A stretch of 64,000 nt of DNA from Burkholderia cepacia ATCC 25416 (GTDB lineage: Bacteria; Pseudomonadota; Gammaproteobacteria; Burkholderiales; Burkholderiaceae): positions 3,410,001 to 3,474,000 of the forward strand of contig NZ_CP012981.1 in the NCBI RefSeq assembly GCF_001411495.1, written 5' to 3'. Within the stretch, counting starts at the first letter, position 1, and the number at the start of each line of letters is the position of its first letter. The translations under genes were made by a program, and so were the position numbers. Positions 45,989-55,173 of the stretch are shown in pieces. The notes beneath the pieces are model-generated. The model was given only the letters and a program-made list of their open reading frames with translations. It was not told where the DNA came from and did no database searches.

Positions 45989-47506
45989 TCAGGGCTCCAG
46001 ATGGAGTTCCTGGATCTTGCGCGTGATCGTGTTGCGGCCGATGCCGAGGCGCTCCGCGGCCTCGACCTTGCGACCGCGCGTAAAGTCGAGCGCCTCGCGG
46101 ATCACGGCCGCCTCGAAGCGGCGTGCGAGTTCGTCCATCACGTCGGCCGAATTCTCGCGCAACAGCCGCGCCACCTCGGTGCGCAAACCATGCTCCCACA
46201 CCGGATAGCCGGCCGGCGCGCTGCCGTTCGGCGCGGCCGCGACAGGCGCGGACGCCACCGGCGCCGTGCCCGTCACCGGTGCAGAGAGTGCCGTATCGCC
46301 ACCACCGACGTGCGTGCCCGCACCTTCGCCCGCAGCGACGACCGGCGCGCCGGCCGGCACGAGGTCGGGCGGCAGGTCCTTGATCTCGACCGTCTGCGCG
46401 GGCGCCATCACGGTCAGCCAGTTCGCGAGGTTCTCGAGCTGGCGCACGTTGCCGGGAAACGCGAGCGACGTCAGGTAGGCCAGCGCCTCGTCGGACACGC
46501 GTTTCGGCTCGACGCCGAGATCGCGCGCGCTCTTCTGCAGGAAGTGGCGCGTGAGCAGCGCGATGTCCTCGCTGCGCTCGCGCAGCGGCGGCAGCCGCAG
46601 CCGGATCACGTTGAGCCGGTGGTAAAGGTCTTCGCGGAACAGGCCCTGCCGCACGCGCGATTCGAGATTCTGGTGCGTCGCGGCGATCACGCGCACGTTC
46701 GCGCGCAGCGGGTTGTGCCCGCCGACCCGATAGAACTGCCCGTCCGACAGCACGCGCAACAGGCGCGTCTGCAGGTCAAACGGCATGTCGCCGATTTCGT
46801 CGAGGAACAGCGTGCCGTTCTCGGCCTGCTCGAAGCGGCCCTGCCGCGTCGACTGCGCGCCGGTGAACGCGCCGCGCTCATGGCCGAACAGCTCGGATTC
46901 GAGCAGGTCCTTCGGGATCGCCGCGGTGTTCAGCGCGATGAACGGCCCGTTCGCGCGCGGGCTGTGACGGTGCAGCGCACGCGCGACGAGCTCCTTGCCG
47001 GTGCCCGATTCGCCGGTGATCAGCACGGTCGCGGCCGAGTGCGACAGGCGGCCGATCGCGCGGAACATGTCCTGCATCGCGGGCGCCTGGCCGAGCATCT
47101 CGGGCGCCTCGGCCACGCGCTCGTCCTGCGGCACGCCGCCTCGCAGGCTTTCCTCGACGGCGCGGCGGATCAGCTCGACCGCCTTGTCGACGTCGAACGG
47201 CTTCGCGAGATATTCGAACGCGCCTCCCTGGAACGCCGCCACAGCGCTGTCGAGATCGGAGAACGCCGTCATGATGATGACGGGCAGGCCCGGCAGGCGC
47301 TCGTGCATCGCCTGCAGCAACTCGAGGCCCGAGCCGCCCGGCATCCGGATGTCGGATACGAGCACCTGCGGCGTCTCGTGGTCGAGCGCGGCCAGCGCGT
47401 CGCGCACGTTCGCGAAGCTCTTCGTCGCGAAGCTGTCCCGGGCGAGCGCCTTTTCAAGCACCCAGCGGATCGATTGGTCGTCGTCTACTATCCAGATCGG
47501 CTTCAT
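45989..47506 (-). CDS. ntrC: nitrogen regulation response regulator NtrC
   Basis: Sigma-54 activator of nitrogen-starvation genes. The 505-residue protein has a receiver domain (Asp8-10 and phospho-acceptor Asp52 in VSDIRMPGG), the AAA+ domain with Walker [14 protein letters not shown], the sigma-54 contact loop GAFTGAQ and Walker B LFLDEIGD, and a C-terminal Fis-type helix-turn-helix ([20 protein letters not shown]). A long Ala/Gly/Pro linker (about 390-450) between AAA+ and HTH is a local peculiarity. It follows ntrB by 46 bp. Confidence 0.95.
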   Translation of the reverse strand: MKPIWIVDDDQSIRWVLEKALARDSFATKSFANVRDALAALDHETPQVLVSDIRMPGGSGLELLQAMHERLPGLPVIIMTAFSDLDSAVAAFQGGAFEYLAKPFDVDKAVELIRRAVEESLRGGVPQDERVAEAPEMLGQAPAMQDMFRAIGRLSHSAATVLITGESGTGKELVARALHRHSPRANGPFIALNTAAIPKDLLESELFGHERGAFTGAQSTRQGRFEQAENGTLFLDEIGDMPFDLQTRLLRVLSDGQFYRVGGHNPLRANVRVIAATHQNLESRVRQGLFREDLYHRLNVIRLRLPPLRERSEDIALLTRHFLQKSARDLGVEPKRVSDEALAYLTSLAFPGNVRQLENLANWLTVMAPAQTVEIKDLPPDLVPAGAPVVAAGEGAGTHVGGGDTALSAPVTGTAPVASAPVAAAPNGSAPAGYPVWEHGLRTEVARLLRENSADVMDELARRFEAAVIREALDFTRGRKVEAAERLGIGRNTITRKIQELHLEP

Positions 47507-47552
47507 AGGTCGGTCAGATATTGGTGAATCCGGTGAATCGCCATGCCGTCGC

Positions 47553-48695
47553 TCAATGATCGAGCGGCAGCAGGATCTGAAATTCGGTACGTCCGGGCCG
47601 GCTTTCGACCTCGATCGTCCCGTCGTGCTGCTGCACGAACGTCTGCGCGAGCGTCAGGCCGAGGCCGCTGCCGTCGTCGCGCCCGGACACGAGCGGGTAG
47701 AAGATCCGGTCGCGGATGTCTTCCGGGATGCCGGGTCCGTTGTCGATCACGTGCAAGTCCAGTGCCAGCCGGTACAGGCGCTTCGCGATCGTCACCTTGC
47801 GCGCGATGCGCGTGCGCAACTCGATCTTCGCGTCGCCCTGCGCGATCCGTTCGCGCAGCGCCTGCGCCGCGTTGCGCACGATGTTGAGCAGCGCCTGGAT
47901 CAGTTGCTCCTTGTCGCCGCGCAGGTCCGGCACGCTCACGTCGTAGTCGCGCTCGATCGTGAGCCCGCGCGGGAATTCCGCGAGCATCACCGCGCGCACG
48001 CGTTCGCATACTTCATGAATGTTCACGTCGCCGACGATGTGCGGATGCCGGTGTGGCTCCAGCAACCGGTCGACGAGCGTCTGCAGGCGGTCGGACTCCT
48101 TGATGATCACCTGCGTGTATTCACGCAACTCGCCGCGCTCGCGCTCGCCGAGTTCGAATTCGAGCAGCTGGGCCGCGCCGCGAATGCCGCCGAGCGGATT
48201 CTTGATCTCGTGCGCGAGGTTGCGGATCAGCTGCTTGTTGACCGCGGTCAGGTCGTGGATGCGCTCCTCGCGATCGGTGCGCGACTGCCGTTCGTTCTCG
48301 AACAGCTCGACGAGCACGAAATCGGGCGCGGTCTCGAGGAAGCCGACGATCGCGTGCACGTGCAGCGGTTCGCGGCCGGGCCGGTCGAGCACGGTATCGA
48401 GGTGCGTCGCGTGAAAGCGCTCCTCGCCGATCGCGGTGATCGTCGACGCCAGTTCGTTCGCGTTCGGAAAAATCTCGCCCCACGGCCGCTGCGCGAGCTG
48501 CCGGCGCGAGATGTCGAGCATCGCCTCCGCGGAGGGGTTCGCGAATGCGATCCGCAGCGTCTTGCGGTCGAGCACGAGCACGACCGTCGGCAGCGCTTCC
48601 AGCCCTGCCAGCAGGCCCGAGCGTGCGAGCCGCTCGTCGTCCGTCAGTCGCTCGGGCTGCCCCGTTTTCGCCTTGATCAGATTCTTCAGAACCAT
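47553..48695 (-). CDS. ntrB: nitrogen regulation histidine kinase NtrB
   Basis: Soluble sensor that phosphorylates NtrC when the PII protein signals nitrogen limitation. The 380-residue protein has an N-terminal PAS domain (about 30-140), phospho-acceptor His162 in RNLAHEIKNPLGGIRGAA, and the HATPase motifs NIVRNAAQAL, DNGPGIPEDI and GSGLGLTLAQT. No transmembrane segment, as expected. It lies 160 bp after glnA, behind a terminator, and 46 bp before ntrC, so ntrBC may be expressed by read-through from glnA or from a weak promoter that I cannot identify. Confidence 0.95.
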   Translation of the reverse strand: MVLKNLIKAKTGQPERLTDDERLARSGLLAGLEALPTVVLVLDRKTLRIAFANPSAEAMLDISRRQLAQRPWGEIFPNANELASTITAIGEERFHATHLDTVLDRPGREPLHVHAIVGFLETAPDFVLVELFENERQSRTDREERIHDLTAVNKQLIRNLAHEIKNPLGGIRGAAQLLEFELGERERGELREYTQVIIKESDRLQTLVDRLLEPHRHPHIVGDVNIHEVCERVRAVMLAEFPRGLTIERDYDVSVPDLRGDKEQLIQALLNIVRNAAQALRERIAQGDAKIELRTRIARKVTIAKRLYRLALDLHVIDNGPGIPEDIRDRIFYPLVSGRDDGSGLGLTLAQTFVQQHDGTIEVESRPGRTEFQILLPLDH

Positions 48696-48744
48696 CTGCG
48701 TGCTTGTCGCGCCTCAACGGGCCAGAAAAGGAAAATCACCGGAA

Positions 48745-48775
48745 CAAAAAAGGGACGGCTGAACGCCGCCCCTTT
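48745..48775 (-). terminator. terminator between glnA and ntrB
   Basis: On the minus strand AAAGGGGCGGC and GCCGTCCCTTT pair (one G-T wobble) and a run of Ts follows. It limits read-through from the strongly expressed glnA into ntrBC. Confidence 0.88.
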
Positions 48776-48855
48776 CAGACTCCGCCGCCCCCGCCGCCAA
48801 CCGCGCGGCGGGAACGAACCGGCAAAACGGCGCTGAATCGAAGCGCCATCGCCGA

Positions 48856-50271
48856 TTACAGCGAGTAGTACATCTCGAACTCGATCGGGTGCGTCGTCAT
48901 GCGGAACTTCGCCAGCTCCTGCTCCTTCAGCGCGAGGTACGCGTCGATCATGCCGTCCGTGAACACGCCGCCGCGCGTCAGGAACTCGCGATCCTTGTCG
49001 AGCGCTTCGAGTGCCTGGTCGAGGCCCGCGCAGACGGTCGGGATCTTTGCATCCTCTTCCGGCGGCAGGTCGTACAGGTTCTTGTCCGCTGCTTCGCCCG
49101 GATGGATCTTGTTCTGGATCCCGTCGAGGCCGGCCATCATCAGCGCCGTGAAGCACAGGTACGGGTTCGCCATCGGATCCGGGAAGCGCGTTTCGATACG
49201 GCGGCCCTTCGGGTTCGACACGTGCGGAATGCGGATCGATGCCGAACGGTTACGCGCGGAGTACGCGAGCTTGACCGGTGCTTCGAAGTGCGGGACCAGA
49301 CGCTTGTACGAGTTCGTCGTCGGGTTCGTGATCGCGTTCAGTGCACGGGCGTGCTTGATGATGCCGCCGATGTAGAACAGCGCCAGTTCCGACAGGCCGG
49401 CGTAGCCGTTGCCCGCGAACAGGTTCTGGCCGTCCTTCCAGATCGACTGGTGAACGTGCATGCCCGAACCGTTGTCGCCGACGACCGGCTTCGGCATGAA
49501 CGTCGCCGTCTTGCCGTACGAGTGCGCGACGTTGTGGATGATGTACTTCGACCATTGCGTCCAGTCGGCGCGCTGAACCAGCGTCGAGAACTTCGTGCCG
49601 ATTTCGTTCTGGCCCTGGCCCGCCACTTCGTGGTGGTGCACTTCGACCGGAATGCCGAGCTGTTCGAGCAGCAGGCACATTTCCGAACGCATGTCCTGGA
49701 ACGTGTCGACCGGTGCGACCGGGAAGTAGCCGCCCTTCGTGCCCGGACGGTGGCCCGTGTTGCCGCCTTCGAATTCCTTGCCTGCCGACCACGGCGCTTC
49801 TTCCGAGTTGATCTTCACGAAGCAGCCCGACATGTCCGTGTTCCACTGAACCGAGTCGAAAATGAAGAATTCCGGTTCCGGACCGAAGTAGGCCGTGTCG
49901 CCGATGCCCGTGCTCTTCAGGTACGCTTCGCCGCGCTTCGCGAGCGAACGCGGATCGCGCTCGTAGCCCTTGCCGTCGGCCGGCTCGACCACGTCGCAGG
50001 TCAGCACGAGGGTCGACTCTTCATAGAACGGGTCGACGAAAGCGGCGCTCGGATCCGGCATGAGCAGCATGTCCGACGCCTCGATGCCCTTCCAGCCGGC
50101 GATCGACGAGCCGTCGAATGCATGGCCGCTTTCGAACTTGTCTTCGTCAAACGCCGAAACCGGCACCGACACGTGCTGCTCCTTGCCGCGCGTATCCGTG
50201 AAGCGGAAATCGACAAACTTGACGTCCTCGTCCTTCACGAGCTGCATGACGTCGGCGACGGTTTTACTCAT
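48856..50271 (-). CDS. glnA: glutamine synthetase, type I
   Basis: Dodecameric enzyme that joins ammonia to glutamate with ATP. The 471-residue protein starts [20 protein letters not shown]. Metal and substrate motifs include [16 protein letters not shown], the EPEFFIFD segment, [30 protein letters not shown] and NRSASIRIP. The adenylylation tyrosine is Tyr400 in [10 protein letters not shown], so GlnE-type control is expected. A sigma-54 promoter and an NtrC site lie upstream, and a terminator separates it from ntrBC. Intact. Confidence 0.98.
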   Translation of the reverse strand: MSKTVADVMQLVKDEDVKFVDFRFTDTRGKEQHVSVPVSAFDEDKFESGHAFDGSSIAGWKGIEASDMLLMPDPSAAFVDPFYEESTLVLTCDVVEPADGKGYERDPRSLAKRGEAYLKSTGIGDTAYFGPEPEFFIFDSVQWNTDMSGCFVKINSEEAPWSAGKEFEGGNTGHRPGTKGGYFPVAPVDTFQDMRSEMCLLLEQLGIPVEVHHHEVAGQGQNEIGTKFSTLVQRADWTQWSKYIIHNVAHSYGKTATFMPKPVVGDNGSGMHVHQSIWKDGQNLFAGNGYAGLSELALFYIGGIIKHARALNAITNPTTNSYKRLVPHFEAPVKLAYSARNRSASIRIPHVSNPKGRRIETRFPDPMANPYLCFTALMMAGLDGIQNKIHPGEAADKNLYDLPPEEDAKIPTVCAGLDQALEALDKDREFLTRGGVFTDGMIDAYLALKEQELAKFRMTTHPIEFEMYYSL

Positions 50272-50383
50272 AACCTCTTCTCCTGATTAGAACAATTCCG
50301 GCGGACTGGGAACCGCCTCGTTTATCGAGCTGATCGGGGTCTTGCTTTGGCGCAGCGCGCCCCGATTCGACCGAATTCTATAT

Positions 50384-50399
50384 AGCAGCTTCCGTGCCA
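50384..50399 (-). promoter_or_regulatory. sigma-54 promoter of glnA
   Basis: Read on the minus strand: TGGCAC-GGAAG-CTGCT, with the GG (-24) and GC (-12) doublets at exact spacing. The start falls near 50373, giving a leader of about 100 bases before glnA. Confidence 0.88.
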
Positions 50400-50497
50400 C
50401 CTTTGCGAACGACGGGCGCAAATCGCGCCGGGGCTCGCCACGACAGGGCCGGGCTGCGCGATTCCGGGGCCTTGCGCCGCACTGGTCGCTCGCCGAA

Positions 50498-50514
50498 AGC
50501 ACCGCAATGGTGCA
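50498..50514 (-). promoter_or_regulatory. NtrC enhancer site of glnA
   Basis: AGCACC-GCAAT-GGTGCA matches the NtrC consensus TGCACC-N5-GGTGCA at 11 of 12 fixed positions. Its centre is about 133 bp upstream of the predicted sigma-54 start, a normal enhancer distance. Confidence 0.85.
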
Positions 50515-50679
50515 ATTCCGGTAGCCCGCCGCAACCAAGGAATCATTCTGGTGCATGCGTGCCATTCTGCACTTTTTTTGGTGAACACGTGGGCCACGCG
50601 TGCACCGCACCGCACGCGGCCATCCGTGCCGCGACGCCGCGCTAGAATGCTCGTTTGACCGATACGGAGACTCCCTGCC

Positions 50680-51144
50680 ATGAGTACGCTCGACCAGCTT
50701 TACGCGAAGGCCGACGAACGCCGCGCCCAAGGCGCGCTCAACTACGCCGGGGCGCTGCTGCCGGCCGAAGCCTTCGAACTGCTGCAGCTCGATCCGTCGG
50801 CACGCCTCGTCGACGTGCGCACCCGCGCCGAACTCGACTGGATCGGCCGCCCGCTCGTCGGCGACGGCCAGTACCTGCACCTCGAATGGACGCGCTACCC
50901 GGGCGGCGTGCCGAACGCCGAATTCGTCAACGAACTGAAAGCGGCCCTCCCGGCCGATACCCCCATCCTGTTCCTGTGCCGCAGCGCCGCGCGCTCGAAG
51001 CTCGCCGCGGTCGCCTCCACGCAGGCCGGCTTCACGAAGGCGTTCGACCTGCTCGAAGGCTTCGAGGGCGCGAAGGACGCCGAAGGCCACCGCAAGACGG
51101 TCGACGGCTGGTGCTTCCGGAAACTGCCGTGGATCGGCGCCTGA
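50680..51144 (+). CDS. rhodanese-like domain protein
   Basis: A 154-residue single-domain rhodanese, a family of sulfur carriers and sulfurtransferases. The active-site loop CRSAAR begins at Cys100 and the conserved ARLVDVRTRAELDWIG at about residues 41-56 marks the domain start. WCFRKLPWIG ends the protein. The loop has six residues with a Cys, so it should be catalytically able. It is divergent from glnA and stands alone before a terminator. Sulfur donor and partner unknown. Confidence 0.9.
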   Translation: MSTLDQLYAKADERRAQGALNYAGALLPAEAFELLQLDPSARLVDVRTRAELDWIGRPLVGDGQYLHLEWTRYPGGVPNAEFVNELKAALPADTPILFLCRSAARSKLAAVASTQAGFTKAFDLLEGFEGAKDAEGHRKTVDGWCFRKLPWIGA

Positions 51145-51207
51145 CGGCGCGCCGCGCCCGCCGGTGACGACAGCCTCATCGTCGAGCCGGGCGATGACAT
51201 GCCGATG

Positions 51208-51237
51208 ACGGGCCGCGTTGCGCGGCCCGTGGTTTTT
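51208..51237. terminator. terminator between the rhodanese and cinA-like genes
   Basis: ACGGGCCGCG-TTG-CGCGGCCCGT followed by GGTTTTT. The T-run serves the rhodanese gene; the stem also faces the converging cinA-like gene. Confidence 0.85.
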
Positions 51238-51259
51238 GTGCGGCCGGCTGGCGCGCCGC

Positions 51260-52075
51260 TCAGGCGCGCGACGTCTCGGCTTCGACGACGTCGCCGCCGA
51301 GCAGGTGCACGCCCTCGCGCAGCTTCACGTACGCGGCCGCGACCGCTTCCGGCTCGCCCTTCACGCCGAGGTCGATGTGACGGCGCGCGAAGATCCCGCC
51401 ACGCTCCGCATCGCCCACGCTCGGCAGGCTGAACACGCGCACGCCTGGGAAATCGCGCTCGATGCGCTCCATCAACGGCGTGAGCGTCGATTCCGGCAGC
51501 TCGAACACGTACAGCGAACGCTCCGCGTGCGGCGTCGCGTGATGCAGGTGTGCGTACTTCGTATCGAGCACCCATTCGATCATCGGCCACGCCATCACCG
51601 GGAAACCCGGCACGAAATGCAGGTCGCCGACCGAGAAACCGGGAATCCGGTTGTAGCCGTTCGGGATGATCGTCGCGCCCACCGGAAACACGCCCATGTT
51701 GAAGCGGTGCTGGTTCTCCGGAGAATCGAAATCGACCGGCGTGGCCGGGTCGGTGTGGGTTTCGCGGATCCGCTCCGAAATCAGCACCTTCGCTTCCGGA
51801 TGCAGCTCGAGCGTCACGCCGAGCGCGGCGGCCGCGCACTGGCGCGTGTGGTCGTCCGGCGTCGCGCCGATCCCGCCCGTCGAGAACACGATGTCGCCCG
51901 ATGCAATCGCGCGTGCGAGGGTCGCCGTGATGCGCGCCGGATCGTCGCCGACGTATTCGGCCCAGTCGAGCGCGAGGCCGCGTGCGCCGAGCAGCTCGAT
52001 GACCTTCGCCAGATGCTTGTCCTGCCGGCGGCCCGAAAGGATTTCGTCGCCGATGATGATGATGCCGATGCTCAT
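51260..52075 (-). CDS. CinA N-terminal / MoaB-type molybdopterin-binding domain protein
   Basis: A 271-residue protein with the MPT-binding fold of CinA, starting MSIGIIIIGDEILSGRRQDK. The motifs VFSTGGIGATPDDHT (about residue 63) and VPGFPVMAWPMIEWVL are diagnostic of the COG1058 family. The C-terminal PncC (NMN amidohydrolase) domain of full CinA is absent, so this is the short form whose role is unclear (possibly ADP-ribose pyrophosphatase-like). The ATG at 52075 overlaps the stop of the upstream membrane protein gene by 4 nt (ATGA), so they are translationally coupled. Confidence 0.9.
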   Translation of the reverse strand: MSIGIIIIGDEILSGRRQDKHLAKVIELLGARGLALDWAEYVGDDPARITATLARAIASGDIVFSTGGIGATPDDHTRQCAAAALGVTLELHPEAKVLISERIRETHTDPATPVDFDSPENQHRFNMGVFPVGATIIPNGYNRIPGFSVGDLHFVPGFPVMAWPMIEWVLDTKYAHLHHATPHAERSLYVFELPESTLTPLMERIERDFPGVRVFSLPSVGDAERGGIFARRHIDLGVKGEPEAVAAAYVKLREGVHLLGGDVVEAETSRA

Positions 52076-52899
52076 GCCTGCCCCATGTCGATTGCGGTGG
52101 CGCGCGAACTCGCACGCAGGTCCTCCAGCGCGCGCAGGCAGTAATGCCCGAACCACAGCGCCGAGAAGACGAGGATGAAAGCGTAAACCCAGATCATGGC
52201 CGCCGCGACGAACGGGAACAGCACCATCATCCAGACCGACGATACCCACACGAAGGTCGGCACGGTGCCGAGCAGCCCGGTCGCGACGCCGATGCCGATC
52301 AGCGGCCAGCGGTGCCGGCGCACGAGCGCCCGGCGCTCGTCGCGGCTCGCGTGCAGCGCGAGCGCATCGTAGGTCATCACGCGGTACGTCAGCCAGCCCC
52401 AGATCACGGGCGGCAGCAGCGCGAAAAACGGTGGAATCAGCCACAGCGGGATCGTGACGACCAGCACGACGACACCGGCCAGCGCCGCCCACAGCGAATT
52501 GAACACGCTGCCGAAGAAGGTGCCGCCCCGCTTCGGCTCGAGCGCCGCGAACTGCCGGTTCGACAGGTGCTTGATCACGACCGGCATCGAAATCGTCGCG
52601 ATCAGCAACAGCACGGTCAGCACGATCAGCGGAATCGCGAGCGACACGACCACGAACGGCGCGACGACCGCATGCAGCTGCGACATGCCGATCGCGTCGA
52701 ACGCGCGGTACAGCAGGGCCGTCAGCACGAAGCCGTCGAGCGCGCCGCGTGCGAGGTCCAGCAGCGTCTGCCACGAAAACCACAGCACGACGCCCCACAG
52801 GACGGCCGAGACGAGAAACGGCATCAGGGTGAGCCAGAGCATGCGCGGATGCAGTGCGCTCGCCAATGCCCGGACGAAGGAACGCAGCAAGTCGTTCAT
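52072..52899 (-). CDS. EI24/CysZ-like integral membrane protein
   Basis: A 275-residue membrane protein with about six hydrophobic segments, for example LWLTLMPFLVSAVLWGVVLW, FVVVSLAIPLIVLTVLLLIA and VVVLVVTIPLWLIPPFFALL. It belongs to the EI24/DUF540 family that includes the sulfate transporter CysZ, but no sulfur gene other than the nearby rhodanese points to sulfate. The start at ATG 52899 (MNDLLRSFVRAL) is standard for the family. It is coupled to the downstream cinA-like gene and lies after a 16-bp-arm inverted repeat. Confidence 0.85.
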   Translation of the reverse strand: MNDLLRSFVRALASALHPRMLWLTLMPFLVSAVLWGVVLWFSWQTLLDLARGALDGFVLTALLYRAFDAIGMSQLHAVVAPFVVVSLAIPLIVLTVLLLIATISMPVVIKHLSNRQFAALEPKRGGTFFGSVFNSLWAALAGVVVLVVTIPLWLIPPFFALLPPVIWGWLTYRVMTYDALALHASRDERRALVRRHRWPLIGIGVATGLLGTVPTFVWVSSVWMMVLFPFVAAAMIWVYAFILVFSALWFGHYCLRALEDLRASSRATAIDMGQA

Positions 52900-52939
52900 G
52901 CGAGCCTGTATCGACGGAGAAAAACGGGGAAAGGATAAA

Positions 52940-52981
52940 CCACGCGGCCCGCATGCGCCAAAGCACATGCGGGCCGCGTGG
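52940..52981. repeat. 16-bp-arm inverted repeat
   Basis: Arms CCACGCGGCCCGCATG (52940-52955) and its exact complement (52966-52981) around a 10-bp loop. On the minus strand only a loose T-rich stretch (TTTATCCTTT) follows. It may end the upstream sterol-desaturase mRNA or stabilise it. Confidence 0.65.
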
Positions 52982-53010
52982 GAGAGCCGCTCAACGTGGG
53001 AATGGCCGGA

Positions 53011-53985
53011 TCAGGCCGACGCCGCGCCGCGCTTGGCGGGGAACAGGCGCCGGAAGATCCGCACGAACGCGAGGCCGTGCTGCGCCCAGAAGCCTTCGCC
53101 ATAGGACACGCCCTCGACCTGGTCGCGGATGCCGGTCGGCTCGACCGTGCGGTTCCACGACGCGGTGCCGAACATCATGTCCCACCACGGGAACAGCACG
53201 CCGAAGTTGCAGCCGTACTTCGTGCCTTCGTGGCCGTAGCCGACCGCGTGGTGGCGCCGGTGGAAGATCGGGCTCACGAACAGGCGCTCGCCGAGCCAGC
53301 CGAACGACAGGCGCGCATTCGTGTGCTGAATGCTCTGCATGAAGTTGGTGAACGCGGTCAGCACGACGAACTGCGACGGCGTCACGCCGATCACGAGCGC
53401 GATCGCCGCGAAGAAGCACGACTGGATCACGTCGTCGAGCACGTGGTTGCGGTCGTCGCACCACAGCGACATCTGGCGCTGGCTGTGATGCACGGCGTGC
53501 AGCTCCCACCAGACGCCGAACTTGTGCTGCCAGCGGTGATACCAGTAGCCGGCGAAATCGAGCACGACGAGATAGATCGCGAACGCGACGATCGGCTTCG
53601 AGGTCACGCCCGGCCACAGGTAGTCGAGGTTGACGTTCGCGACCCCGTGCAGGCGCAGCCACGCCTGGAAGTTGTCGAACAGCGGCTGCAGCGCGAAGAA
53701 GAAGAACAGCGAATAGATGCCGAGCTTCGCGATCGCGGTGTAGATCACGTCGACCCGCACGGCACGGCGGTTCGTCCAGCGCTCGACGGGCCGCAGCGCC
53801 TCGAGCGGGCGCAGCAGCACGAACATCAGCACCATCTGCAGCGCGCCGACGATCACCCAGTACAGCGCGTCGTAGGTGTCCTCGTCGTAGTCCATCAGGT
53901 TGAACTTGAAGAGGAGCGGCTGCACGACGTCGACGTACAGCCAGGTCTGGATGTCCGATACGAACGCATCGATCAGGTGCAGCAT
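53011..53985 (-). CDS. sterol desaturase / fatty acid hydroxylase family protein
   Basis: A 324-residue integral membrane di-iron enzyme of the fatty-acid-hydroxylase superfamily. The histidine boxes are visible: HRWQHKFGVWWELHAVHHS (HxxxH and HxxHH) and, later, HRRHHAVGYGHEG. Four or so membrane segments flank them. The C-terminal part VLFPWWDMMFGTASWNR is also family-typical. The substrate in bacteria is usually a lipid (ornithine lipid, carotenoid or fatty acid hydroxylation) and cannot be told here. It follows the beta-propeller gene by 16 bp and is very probably in the same transcript. Confidence 0.88.
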   Translation of the reverse strand: MLHLIDAFVSDIQTWLYVDVVQPLLFKFNLMDYDEDTYDALYWVIVGALQMVLMFVLLRPLEALRPVERWTNRRAVRVDVIYTAIAKLGIYSLFFFFALQPLFDNFQAWLRLHGVANVNLDYLWPGVTSKPIVAFAIYLVVLDFAGYWYHRWQHKFGVWWELHAVHHSQRQMSLWCDDRNHVLDDVIQSCFFAAIALVIGVTPSQFVVLTAFTNFMQSIQHTNARLSFGWLGERLFVSPIFHRRHHAVGYGHEGTKYGCNFGVLFPWWDMMFGTASWNRTVEPTGIRDQVEGVSYGEGFWAQHGLAFVRIFRRLFPAKRGAASA

Positions 53986-54001
53986 CGTTCTCCCCCGCCC
54001 G

Positions 54002-54991
54002 TCACGCGCCGTTCGCGGCGCGCCACGGCGCGCGGTCGTAGAAGTAGATCCCGTGCGGCGAACGGCCGACGGCGATCGTCTGCACCAGCTTGCGCGACGC
54101 CAGGTCGATGATCCCGACCTTCTTCGCGAAGCGGAACGTCACCCACAGCGTCTTCTTGTCGGCGGACAGCTCCATGTCGTCCGGGCCCGGCAGCAGGCCG
54201 GTGATGTCGCCGACGTTGGTGAGCGTGTTCTCGTCGATGATGCTGATCGTGTTCGCGACCCGGTTCGTCACGGCAACGTGCGTGCCGTCGGCGAGCGAAC
54301 GGAAGTTGTGCGCGCCCTTGCCGGTATAGATCTGCTTGACGACCTTCTGGTTGCGCCAGTCGACCACCGCGACGTAATCCGCGCCCGTCATCCCGACGAG
54401 CAGGTACTTGTCGTCCGGCGTGAGCCACAGGCCGGCCGGAACCTTGCCGACCTTCATCTTCCACTTGACCGTCTGCGTCGGCAGGTCGATCGCCGCGATC
54501 TCGCCGGACACCTGCAGCGACACGAGCAGCGTCTTGCTGTCCTTCGTGAACGCGAGGTGGCTCGGCATGACTTCGAGCGGCACGCGCTTCACGAGCTTCA
54601 GGTCGCGGCCGTCGTAGCCGTAGATGTCGACGCGGTCGAGGCGCAGGCCGGCGGCCGCGAACCACTTGCGGTCGGGCGAGAAACCGAGCTGGTAAGGATC
54701 GTCGATCCCTTCGACGGTGCGCTGCAGCTTGCCCGTCTTCGGATCGAGGAACATCAGGCTGTTCGAGACCGAATTTGCAACGATCAGCGACGAATTGTCG
54801 GGCGTTGCCATCAGATGGTGCGGTTCCTTGCCGGTCGGCATCGTGCCGACGACCTGACGGGTCTGCTGGTCGATCAGGGAAAGCGTCGCTTCGGCCGAAT
54901 TGAGGATGATCACGTTATTCGCGTGGGCGGCGGGCGCCAGCACGGCGGCGGCCAGCGCGAGCGTGCGGCCGAGGGAAAGGAAAGTGCGCAT
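54002..54991 (-). CDS. exported YVTN/YncE-type beta-propeller protein
   Basis: A 329-residue secreted protein. A signal peptide (MRTFLSLGRTLALAAAVLAP, cut after AHA) is followed by seven or so YVTN-like repeats, such as GKEPHHLMATPDNSSLIVAN, SPDRKWFAAAG, TKDSKTLLVSLQ and TPDDKYLLVGM. Such periplasmic propellers bind ligands or partner proteins; some relatives are linked to PQQ-dependent alcohol metabolism. It sits directly upstream of the sterol-desaturase-family gene. Function unknown. Confidence 0.88.
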   Translation of the reverse strand: MRTFLSLGRTLALAAAVLAPAAHANNVIILNSAEATLSLIDQQTRQVVGTMPTGKEPHHLMATPDNSSLIVANSVSNSLMFLDPKTGKLQRTVEGIDDPYQLGFSPDRKWFAAAGLRLDRVDIYGYDGRDLKLVKRVPLEVMPSHLAFTKDSKTLLVSLQVSGEIAAIDLPTQTVKWKMKVGKVPAGLWLTPDDKYLLVGMTGADYVAVVDWRNQKVVKQIYTGKGAHNFRSLADGTHVAVTNRVANTISIIDENTLTNVGDITGLLPGPDDMELSADKKTLWVTFRFAKKVGIIDLASRKLVQTIAVGRSPHGIYFYDRAPWRAANGA

Positions 54992-55173
54992 GAAGACTCA
55001 CGTCGTGGAACAACCGTCATTGTAAAACGTTCAACCGGCCCGGCCGGTTGACCTGGGCCGGCATTGCGCCACTTCGACGCACGCGGCGGCGTGCCCGGCC
55101 GGGCGGCCCGGCAAGCGCCGCGCGGCCGGCCGGGGCCCGCCGCCGGCGCGGAGCCCGGGAAGCCGATGTTGCG

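Larger units (their letters stand above)
50272..50679. other. divergent glnA / rhodanese regulatory region
   Basis: A 408-bp gap with no credible gene. The minus-strand side holds the glnA sigma-54 promoter and, further out, an NtrC site; extra NtrC-like half-sites are GGTGCA (50550-50555) and TGCAC (50568-50572). The plus-strand side has a TAGAAT -10 (50643-50648), 31 bp before the rhodanese ATG. The remainder shows no structure I can name. Confidence 0.6.
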
